This document shows positions 1 through 6,587 of a stretch of DNA of 14,664 bases, piece after piece. A program made the translations under genes and the position numbers. Numbering within the stretch: the first letter of the stretch is position 1; the number at the start of each line of letters is the position of its first letter. The DNA is from Acidithiobacillus sp. (GTDB taxonomy: Bacteria; Pseudomonadota; Gammaproteobacteria; Acidithiobacillales; Acidithiobacillaceae), in the NCBI GenBank assembly GCA_028065135.1, contig JAPTWR010000006.1, positions 1 to 14,664 on the forward strand, in the 5' to 3' direction. Below the pieces are notes generated by a model. The model was not told where the DNA came from. It saw nothing but the letters and a program-made list of their open reading frames with translations, and did no database searches.

Positions 1-2
1 TG

Positions 3-164
3 AGTTTATGTTTTGCCGGCAGTGCGTTGTGCCTCAATGATCGAGACTTGCACGTTTCTATCGCCGGGCTTATGGCCATGAGTCAACCTCTGCTGGAGGT
101 TGCAAAAACGGTAACGGCTTCTTATAAAACGCTGCCCCGTCGCGAAGATCGTTATGACCGATGA
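3..164 (+). pseudogene. 3' fragment of a possible antitoxin-like ORF
   Basis: An open plus-strand frame enters from the window edge and gives 53 residues before a TGA at 162-164. No start codon is visible, so the 5' end is missing or outside the window. It ends in a basic, charged tail (LPRREDRYDR). It overlaps the start of the PIN-domain ORF by 11 bases, the arrangement usual for VapBC-type antitoxin-toxin pairs, and that position is the only reason to suggest an antitoxin. I do not recognise a DNA-binding fold in the visible part. The gene may be intact upstream, but its partner is clearly truncated, so the pair is probably non-functional. Confidence 0.4.
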
Positions 165-324
165 AGGCGGCCGGGTTTTCGTCGACACCAACATCTTCGT
201 TTACAGCATGGATGCGAGCACTCCCGATAAACAAGTGGTCGCCTCCCAATGGCTCCGGAGCCTCTGGTCCAGTCGTAAGGGCCGCACCAGCCTGCAGGCA
301 CTGCGGGGGTTCTATAAGGACTGA
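154..324 (+). pseudogene. Truncated PIN-domain (VapC-like) toxin remnant
   Basis: ATG at 154 opens a 56-residue frame closed by TGA at 322-324. The first residues contain the PIN-domain signature VFVDTNIFVYSMD, whose first Asp is the expected metal-binding acid. It continues with a WLRSLW segment and the GRTSLQALRGFY stretch that in full-length VapC-like RNases precedes a Y-V-x-V/T-R-K segment. Here the frame ends immediately after FYKD. Family members are about 130-140 residues with three or four catalytic acids, so well over half the domain and the later acids are absent. I see no continuation in the other plus frames before 361. Most likely this is a deletion remnant of a type II RNase toxin left at the edge of the polysaccharide locus. 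Identification of the N-terminal PIN motif is fairly secure, but activity is not expected. Confidence 0.65.
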
Positions 325-332
325 TAACCGTG

Positions 333-355
333 AAAAATCCGTTCATTCCCACGGA
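333..355 (-). terminator. Weak terminator-like hairpin after the operon
   Basis: Read on the minus strand just after the stop of the GT2-GT4 gene, the sequence gives TCCGT, an 8-base loop, ACGGA, then TTTTT. The stem is only 5 bp. An overlapping alternative hairpin (ATTCC-GTG-GGAAT) also exists. Position and U-tract fit an intrinsic terminator for the minus-strand operon, but the stem is short, so this is tentative. Confidence 0.35.
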
Positions 356-360
356 ATAAA

Positions 361-2406
361 TCATTCCGCCACTTCCCGCATCACCCCCAACACCTGCGTT
401 GCCGCGTCCTCCCAGCTATAGAGCGCCGCCCGCGCCGGGCCTGCAGCCGACAGCCGGGCGCACAACGCATCGTCCTCCGCCAGCCGCCGCATCCCCGCGG
501 TGATGGACCCCACATCCAGCGGGTCGCAATAGAGCGCAGCGTCGCCGCAGACCTCCGGCAGGGAGCTGACGTTGGCTACCAGCACCGGGCAGCCTGTGGC
601 CATGGCCTCGATGGGCGGCAGACCAAAGCCCTCGTAGAGGGACGGGTAGACCAGTGCCAGGGCGCGCCGATAGAGGGCTGGCAGCAGCTCGTCGCGCAGG
701 TAGCCCAGCATCCGCACCTCGCCGCGCTCCACCATCCCCGTCAGGACCGCGGCGAAATTACTCTCCTGCCAACCCATCTGACCGACCAGTACCAGCGGGT
801 GCGCCTCACGGATCGCCGTCGGCAATGCCGCATAGGCCGCCAGCAGACCCGCCAGATTCTTGCGCGGCTCCAGGGTGGAGAGAAAGAGGAAAAAGCGCCG
901 ATCGTCTCCCAGCAAAACCCCATCCAGGGCTGTTTCCACCTCCGCAGCCGGAGCTACGGAAAAACGCCCGCTGATACCGGGATAGATCACATGGGTCCGC
1001 CCCGCCACCTCCGGGAAGTAATGCAACAATTCCGCTTCCGTAAAACGCGAGTCCGTCAGAACGGCCCCCGCGCGCGCCATGGCCGGTCGCAAGTGACGGG
1101 TCAAAAAGGCCACACGGGCCGGCGGGTGGACCTCCGGATAGCGGAGATGGGAAAGATCATGCACCACCAGGACGGACGGCGCCCGGGCGCGCGGCAGGAC
1201 GAAGCTGGGCCCCAGGATCAGATCCGGCGGCCAGAGGCGTTCCAGCCGCGCCAGTTGCCGCCCCTGCAAGACGAACTGCAGCTCCCGGCCCAGGGGAATG
1301 CGCTTGCGCCACTGCAAGGGACGGGGAATGCGCAGGCCGGGTTGCCGCGGTGGCTCCTGCGCCCAGGACCGCGCCGTAAAGTAGGCCAGAGTCGCCTCTC
1401 CATCCGCGACCAGTTGCTGACACAGCGCGGCGGTATAATGCCCGATCCCCGCCAGCCGCCCCGAGAGGGTGGTGGCCTCCACCGCCACGCGCAGCGGCCC
1501 GTTACCCTGGGAGACTGCGCCTACGACGGTAGGCGACGACAGGTCGTAAGGCCGGTCCCACAGCGCGAAACCGATCGCCCGCACATTGCGCCACCTGCCT
1601 CGGAGCAGTCGCCGCGCAATGCGCCCCAACGCGCCCAGAGTCATCGCCAGGCGCGGCCTGAGGGCGTAGCGCCGCAAAAACCGGCGGGAGGAGGTGGTGA
1701 CATAATAATCCTTGAGGGGATTGGCGTGCCCGAGGCTGGACGAGCGCTGATGCCAGATCATCGCATCCCCGGCTACCGCTAGCTTCCAGCCCTGGGCGCG
1801 CAGGCGAAAGCACAGATCTGCATCCTCCCAATACATAAAAAAGGTATCGTCATCAAAGAGACCCGTGCGTTCCAACGCGTCGCGGCGCAAAAGGATGCTG
1901 GCCGCGGTCAGATAATCGAGACGCCGCGCAGCTACCGGCCGCCGATGATGCCGCGCCACCCCCGCCCAGCGCCAGACCCGCCCCCCACCCCAGGTCTGTA
2001 CCCGTTCCGGCCGCTCCAGGTCATAAATCACCGAGCCTACCGCGCCGATCTGCGCATCCCCCTCCATCACCCGCAACATCGTCTGCAGGGCATCGGGATG
2101 GGGCACAGCGTCATTATTGAGCAGCCATACAAACTCCGCCCCGCGCTCCAGAGCGAGACGTATCCCGACATTGCAGCCGCCGCCAAAGCCCAGATTCTCC
2201 CCCGTTTCCACCAGCTCCACCGCAAGGCCCCAGCGCGCGATGCCCGAGCGCAGCCGTTCCAGATCCGCAGGTTCTGAGCCGTTATCCACCACCATTACCT
2301 GCGCCTGCTCCCCACGCAGATTCGCCACCGCCCGCAGGCAACGGAGGGTGTCGGCGGCGCTGTTCCAGTTGAGTAAAATGGTAGCGACAGTTCCGGTTTT
2401 ACTCAT
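361..2406 (-). CDS. Two-domain GT2-GT4 glycosyltransferase fusion
   Basis: This 681-residue cytoplasmic protein joins two glycosyltransferases. Residues about 7-230 are a GT-A fold of family GT2 (rhamnosyltransferase/WcaE-like). They show TILLNWN at the start, VVDNGS at 39-44, the metal/nucleotide motif NND at 97-99 and the acidic WED at 193-195. After a basic linker, residues about 305-681 are a GT-B fold of family GT4. This half has the N-terminal glycine motif (AGIGHYT), LSTLEPRKN and the EX7E motif at E592 and E600 within SLYEGFGLPPIE, as in mannosyl/rhamnosyltransferases of O-antigen loci. Such a fusion could add two sugars successively to a lipid-linked glycan, but donors and linkages cannot be read from sequence. 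ATG at 2406 is preceded by AAGG with 5-nt spacing. It is the last gene of the operon, 28 nt after the GtrA gene, and is distinctly more G+C-rich than the genes before it. Confidence 0.9.
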   Translation of the reverse strand: MSKTGTVATILLNWNSAADTLRCLRAVANLRGEQAQVMVVDNGSEPADLERLRSGIARWGLAVELVETGENLGFGGGCNVGIRLALERGAEFVWLLNNDAVPHPDALQTMLRVMEGDAQIGAVGSVIYDLERPERVQTWGGGRVWRWAGVARHHRRPVAARRLDYLTAASILLRRDALERTGLFDDDTFFMYWEDADLCFRLRAQGWKLAVAGDAMIWHQRSSSLGHANPLKDYYVTTSSRRFLRRYALRPRLAMTLGALGRIARRLLRGRWRNVRAIGFALWDRPYDLSSPTVVGAVSQGNGPLRVAVEATTLSGRLAGIGHYTAALCQQLVADGEATLAYFTARSWAQEPPRQPGLRIPRPLQWRKRIPLGRELQFVLQGRQLARLERLWPPDLILGPSFVLPRARAPSVLVVHDLSHLRYPEVHPPARVAFLTRHLRPAMARAGAVLTDSRFTEAELLHYFPEVAGRTHVIYPGISGRFSVAPAAEVETALDGVLLGDDRRFFLFLSTLEPRKNLAGLLAAYAALPTAIREAHPLVLVGQMGWQESNFAAVLTGMVERGEVRMLGYLRDELLPALYRRALALVYPSLYEGFGLPPIEAMATGCPVLVANVSSLPEVCGDAALYCDPLDVGSITAGMRRLAEDDALCARLSAAGPARAALYSWEDAATQVLGVMREVAE

Positions 2407-2434
2407 CAGGGCCTTGCGGGGAAAGTGAGTTGCG

Positions 2435-2830
2435 TCACCGGGGACGGAATACTAAAGCGCGAGAAGCGGTGAAATTGAATACGAGGCCAGCCAGGGAACC
2501 TGCGGCAACCGCCAGAACGGGTTCTTTTGAGAACATCGCTACGGTCAAAACCAAAAGCGCATATACCCCATTATTGACCACCGCGCCCACGGAGTTGGCC
2601 GCCACATAATGCAGCCACTCCCGTAACCAGTGGGGGCTGGCGTGGTGGGCGAAGGTGAACCGCCGGTTCAGTAGCCAGGTCACGGTCACCGCCACGGTAA
2701 AGGCGACAGCCTGTGCGGTGAGGGGATCTACACCAGCGCTGGTGAATGCCCATACGATGCTGGCGTCCACGAGGAATCCTGCCACACCGGCAAGAGAAAA
2801 AAGGACAAACTCGGTTTTAGGTGAGCGCAT
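2435..2830 (-). CDS. GtrA-family small membrane protein (probable Und-P-sugar flippase)
   Basis: This 131-residue hydrophobic protein has four predicted membrane segments, the length and topology of GtrA/PF04138 proteins. Visible family features are the N-terminal F-xx-AGVAGFLVDASIVW helix, the basic NRRFTF loop after helix 2, the WLREWLHYVAANSVGAVVNN segment and the C-terminal FNFTASRALVFR. GtrA proteins are thought to move undecaprenyl-phosphate-linked single sugars across the inner membrane, made by a partner GtrB/CsbB-like GT2 and used by a periplasmic GT-C enzyme. Both kinds of partner are encoded directly upstream. ATG at 2830 lies 2 nt after the TAG of the GT2 gene (TAGTCATG), so translation is probably coupled. 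The family assignment is secure; flippase activity is inferred from family work. Confidence 0.88.
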   Translation of the reverse strand: MRSPKTEFVLFSLAGVAGFLVDASIVWAFTSAGVDPLTAQAVAFTVAVTVTWLLNRRFTFAHHASPHWLREWLHYVAANSVGAVVNNGVYALLVLTVAMFSKEPVLAVAAGSLAGLVFNFTASRALVFRPR

Positions 2831-2832
2831 GA

Positions 2833-3846
2833 CTAACTCGCCGGCTCATCCGTGCTACCAGCAGTATGGCCGTTTGGTTCCAGAGGCGATGGATAAGCAC
2901 TATATTGCAGATAGGCGAACATCTTCGCCTCTCGCCGCCCGCGCGAAACCGTGTCGAGAATAAGCCCGGTCATAATACTCAAAAACGCCACCAGCATAAT
3001 TCCCATAGCCAAAACTGCGGTTGGAAGACGCATTACCAAACCCGTTTGAAGAAACTGGAGTACCACCGGAATACCCAGAGCCAGGGAAATCAGCATCAAT
3101 ACCAGACCGATCCACCAGAAAAACTGCAATGGCCGTTCATGCTTGAACAGGATGCTAATCAACCAGAGAATGCGTAGCCCATCCCGATAGGTGTGCAGCT
3201 TGCTCTCGGACCCTTCGGGCCGGCCACGGTAGCTACCCTCCACATGCGCCACGGGCATGGATAGCTCCAGGGCATGGACAGTAAGTTCCGTTTCGATGTC
3301 GAAGCCTCCAGATAGTGCCGGAAAGGACTTGACAAAGCGTCGAGACAACACCTTGTAACCAGATAGCATGTCCTGGACGCGATTCCCGAAGATATACCCA
3401 ACCATCCCGGTCAGCATCAGGTTACCAAAACGGTGGCCCACGCGGTAGGCCTCCTGTTCCGTCTCGCGACGGATGCAGTTCACCAGATCACAGGGTTCTT
3501 CCAGGGCCAGACGCAGCATCTGCGGTGCGATTCCGGCATCATAAGTATCGTCACCATCCACCAGAATATAGAAATCCGCCTCAATGTCCCGAAACATCCG
3601 TCGTACTACATTGCCCTTTCCCTGCATATCTTCACGACGAACCATGGCGCCGGAGTCGGCTGCTTTGGCTGCGGTGTCATCCTGAGAGTTGTTGTCATAG
3701 ACGTAGATAGCGGCTTCCGGCAAGGCGCGACGAAAATCCTCAACCACTTTGCCGATGGTAAGCGACTCGTTATAGCAGGGAATCAGGACCGCGATTTCCG
3801 GCGCGCGGACTGCTCGTCCCGCAAACTTATGCCCTTCATTTCTCAT
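2833..3846 (-). CDS. DPM1/GtrB-like GT2 polyprenyl-phosphate glycosyltransferase
   Basis: This is a 337-residue protein. Residues about 17-235 are a GT2 domain of the dolichyl-phosphate mannose synthase type. It has AVLIPCYNES at 19-28, YVYDNNSQDDT at 48-58, the DXD motif in LVDGDDTYD at 95-103, and the SGYKVLSRR and GGFDIETELT stretches typical of the family. Two membrane segments follow at about 242-266 and 276-298. The expected reaction is transfer of one sugar from a nucleotide-sugar to undecaprenyl phosphate on the cytoplasmic face. The start is placed at the ATG at 3846 because it forms an ATGA overlap with the stop of the upstream YfhO-like gene and has a GGAAGG-like ribosome site (AGGGAAGGAAGCC). 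An in-frame start at 3948 would add 34 non-conserved residues and a 106-base overlap. The neighbouring GtrA and YfhO-like genes supply the other parts of a three-component glycosylation system. The sugar is unknown. Confidence 0.88.
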   Translation of the reverse strand: MRNEGHKFAGRAVRAPEIAVLIPCYNESLTIGKVVEDFRRALPEAAIYVYDNNSQDDTAAKAADSGAMVRREDMQGKGNVVRRMFRDIEADFYILVDGDDTYDAGIAPQMLRLALEEPCDLVNCIRRETEQEAYRVGHRFGNLMLTGMVGYIFGNRVQDMLSGYKVLSRRFVKSFPALSGGFDIETELTVHALELSMPVAHVEGSYRGRPEGSESKLHTYRDGLRILWLISILFKHERPLQFFWWIGLVLMLISLALGIPVVLQFLQTGLVMRLPTAVLAMGIMLVAFLSIMTGLILDTVSRGRREAKMFAYLQYSAYPSPLEPNGHTAGSTDEPAS

Positions 3847-6587
3847 AAGGCTTCCTTCCCTGTTTCCTGATTCCGAAATCGCGGTATAAACAACGCTTGG
3901 TAACCTTGCCAAAGCAACCCGGCTAGCCCAAGCAGGAAAGCGACCCATGCGTAATCACTATAAGGAGGCGCGAAATGGAAGCGGACCATATTCTTTCCTG
4001 CTCCGAGAGGGATGGTCTGGAAGATTTCTTCATGGGCGGAGACTGCCATATTCGAACCGTTCACGGTAGCCGACCAACCGGGCATATAGAGCTCCCGCCG
4101 TAATAGTGTAGAAGGCGTATGGCATTGCGCCACCACAGTCTCTCGTGTCTGTTCGGTTAGTGAGCAATCTCCGTGCAAGATGGTATAGTAGGGAGCTGGA
4201 TGAGGCAGCTCCCAGATATCCATGAGGGCGCCGGAATAGACCTTGCGGACGCCGGTCGCGGTACCGCCATATTCCAGGGAAAGCTGGAGGGCCTTGCCGG
4301 ATAGGGGTCCCTGCGGCCCGGTGATTCTCTGCGCATAGCCGGGGGCTTGCGGCCAGAGCCAGAGGGCTTCGGGGCGATTGCCGCCAACGTGTGAGAGGGT
4401 GATAGTCAAGGCCTCCCCCGGCTCGACCCGCAGAGAGTGCGCGAGGGGGATAGAAAACACGCTGTTGTCCCTCGATTCCGACAAGGGTCTGCTGCCAGCG
4501 ACACAGCCATGGGCAGCCGAGCAGATCTTGATAGCCAAATTTCCGTTGGCGGTATTGCCGTAGTTGCCCTGGAATATGCCTACCCCATTGACCGACTCTT
4601 TGCTTTTCCATCCGGTCGGCACGGCAAAGGCGATCTCCGCCGATTGCCCGGCCAACAGCGGGAGCGGGGTGTTGCTTGCCTTGCCCGCCGGGATGGTTGC
4701 AGACGGAACCAGGCTTTGGCCGCTGTCGGTGATTAAATAGCGAACACCGACTTTCTCATAAGCATGAATCCTGTTCAGGATGGTTTGAGTGGTGTTGCCG
4801 GGATACCAAGCTGGCCAGAAAATCACGCCGGTGGATTTCGTTAGATCGGGGAAGAGATTCCTGGCGACATAATGCTCCCAGTTGGTTGCGATGGGGAGAT
4901 AGTTATAATTCAAGCTTGGTATATTAAAGTATGCTGCGTAGTTAGGCGCGATTGGATCTAGGGTAAAAAAACGGTTGGTTCCAACGTGATTCTTCAGAAA
5001 CCGAATGGCGCTCTCATCTACATGGCCCGGTTTGACTGCGGAAAGTTCAGGGATCATATACAGTGCCGAGGCATTCAACGCGATCAGAGCTGCGAGCAGG
5101 CGTCTTCGCTTTTCGCCATGCATAAATTTCCATGCAAGGATCAGTACGACTAACCCAAGTAGGGTCGCTCCCCAATTCACTATGAAAAGGATTTTCAGTT
5201 TGTGTATTAATTCTGGTGACCAATGATCGAGAGGCTGCCAGGGCCAGTTGGCATATACGGAGAACCCCAACAAACCTGCACAGAGGAGTGTTGGCCATAC
5301 GATGGATCGCGCACGAAAGCGCAGATCTTCCAATGCGAAAGCCGCGAGCATAATCACGGCAAACTCCCAGCTCGGTGGTGAGTAGCGGAAAAAAGCTGCA
5401 TCAACCAGTAATGGGATATGGTTCATGATAGCTATCACCGGCTGTATTCCGAAGGATTTGGCGAGGGCGATGACAATCCATCCAGCTAATATTATTTTCA
5501 GGCCTCTTTCCCGTTTTCCTGCCAGACCGTAGATAGCTATGAAGATGAGTAATATGCCAAGATAACCTCCGGTGCCTCCCCAAATGCCGGAGATAAAACT
5601 GCTACCATGCGAATCTGCAGAAGGTCCATATAGGTAAGGCATGAAGATGGTCGAAAATGCCTGCAATGGTAAAAATGCATGCCCCAATTGATGCGCACCT
5701 AGTGCCGTTGAGTTCATCAGGTAATCAATGAAAGCGACCAGAATTGGTGCTGCAAATAATAATCCGAGCACTCCGCCAGCGCTAACCCGAAGCAAGAACC
5801 TCCAGCGCCAACCGTCAACAACATAACGATAGATAGCCCATGCGAGAGCGAATATCCCGTTGATGTAAGCCTCTTCTGGGAAACCCGCATATAATGATCC
5901 AGCAATGGCCATGGCTATCCAGAATATGCCGAGAGCGCTTTGATCTTGTTTCCGGGATTTTTCAACGCCGTAAAGTAATAAAGGCAAAAAAGCGATGACA
6001 TTGAGTACGGCGATGGGCCCTGGTGTCCATGAAAAGGTGCCATTCATTTCAAACAATATGGCAGCAAACAGTGCGCTCGTACGGGATAAGCCCAATTCAC
6101 GGATCAATGCAAAAGTAGCCAGCCCTGCCATGATTTCCATGGTGATTTTAAGCCAAAGAACGCCGTTGGGCAGTAACAGCCAGAACACGAAGGGCAAAAA
6201 GAAAGCATTAGGCTGCATTTCCCCTGCAAGGGGTAACCCTATGCCCGAATAAGGATTCCACCAGGGAATAATACCATGCATCCAATCCTGGGCCGCCAAG
6301 TGCCCCAGGGCTTGTGTTGTCCAGCCGAAATTCGGATCACCATAAGATAAACCAGGCAAAGGACCTGGTTGGACAGCAGCAGTTATCCATGACTGCTGCC
6401 AAATAGGATTGATGCTCAATCCAAAAATAAAGAGCGGTAACTCCACCAGAAAAGGCAGCAGGATTAGGAAAATGATCGGAACCCAAGGATGATGATCAAA
6501 CCATTCCGGAGCTGCGGTTTTAGCGGGTGCTTCCTGAGCTTTTTCGTCGCCGTCCGACCGAAACTGCTCCGCTTTCCAGAGGCTCAT
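3843..6587 (-). CDS. YfhO-like polytopic membrane protein, probable GT-C glycosyltransferase
   Basis: This 914-residue protein has a short charged cytoplasmic N-terminus and a first membrane helix at about 37-56. It has many further helices to about residue 505, a large soluble region, and a last helix near 880-900. The first loop contains GDPNFGWTTQALGHL and WWNPYSGIGLPLAGEMQ, the acidic/aromatic first-loop pattern of YfhO-type GT-C enzymes. The C-terminal part has the family's hallmark GWSATVNGSNMAV and PLGAGKNMVRFHFAP stretches. YfhO of Bacillus transfers sugar from a polyprenyl-phosphate carrier on the outer face of the membrane. Here the DPM1-like GT2 and GtrA genes follow directly, so a periplasmic transferase role fits. 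Residues about 639-774 form a beta-rich module also found at the end of the preceding gene's product. Both its start (6587) and its stop (3843) sit in ATGA overlaps. Its G+C content is lower than that of the flanking loci. Substrate and acceptor are not known. Confidence 0.8.
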   Translation of the reverse strand: MSLWKAEQFRSDGDEKAQEAPAKTAAPEWFDHHPWVPIIFLILLPFLVELPLFIFGLSINPIWQQSWITAAVQPGPLPGLSYGDPNFGWTTQALGHLAAQDWMHGIIPWWNPYSGIGLPLAGEMQPNAFFLPFVFWLLLPNGVLWLKITMEIMAGLATFALIRELGLSRTSALFAAILFEMNGTFSWTPGPIAVLNVIAFLPLLLYGVEKSRKQDQSALGIFWIAMAIAGSLYAGFPEEAYINGIFALAWAIYRYVVDGWRWRFLLRVSAGGVLGLLFAAPILVAFIDYLMNSTALGAHQLGHAFLPLQAFSTIFMPYLYGPSADSHGSSFISGIWGGTGGYLGILLIFIAIYGLAGKRERGLKIILAGWIVIALAKSFGIQPVIAIMNHIPLLVDAAFFRYSPPSWEFAVIMLAAFALEDLRFRARSIVWPTLLCAGLLGFSVYANWPWQPLDHWSPELIHKLKILFIVNWGATLLGLVVLILAWKFMHGEKRRRLLAALIALNASALYMIPELSAVKPGHVDESAIRFLKNHVGTNRFFTLDPIAPNYAAYFNIPSLNYNYLPIATNWEHYVARNLFPDLTKSTGVIFWPAWYPGNTTQTILNRIHAYEKVGVRYLITDSGQSLVPSATIPAGKASNTPLPLLAGQSAEIAFAVPTGWKSKESVNGVGIFQGNYGNTANGNLAIKICSAAHGCVAGSRPLSESRDNSVFSIPLAHSLRVEPGEALTITLSHVGGNRPEALWLWPQAPGYAQRITGPQGPLSGKALQLSLEYGGTATGVRKVYSGALMDIWELPHPAPYYTILHGDCSLTEQTRETVVAQCHTPSTLLRRELYMPGWSATVNGSNMAVSAHEEIFQTIPLGAGKNMVRFHFAPPYSDYAWVAFLLGLAGLLWQGYQALFIPRFRNQETGKEAL
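4266..4673 (-). other. Shared beta-rich module, copy in YfhO-like protein (residues ~639-774)
   Basis: This segment encodes a domain whose pattern recurs at the C-terminus of the upstream gene's product. Common elements in order are an opening L-x-x-G-x-x-x-x-x-F-x-x-P, then G-I/V-x-I/F-x-x-GNYG-x-x-x-NG-x-L, S-x-DN-x-V-x-x-x-P, a P-x-A-x-W segment and a closing AL-x-L-x-x. Alternating hydrophobic residues suggest a beta-sandwich. In this protein it lies in the large non-membrane region. A carbohydrate-binding role is only a guess. Confidence 0.65.

Noticed and set aside
799..1782. Long plus-strand open frame (327 codons) opposite the GT2-GT4 gene
   Set aside because: Arg/Pro/Gln-rich translation without motifs; it mirrors the well-supported GT4 frame in GC-rich DNA.
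3847..3948. 34-residue N-terminal extension of the DPM1-like GT2
   Set aside because: Would overlap the YfhO-like gene by more than 100 bases; the ATGA junction and ribosome site favour 3846.
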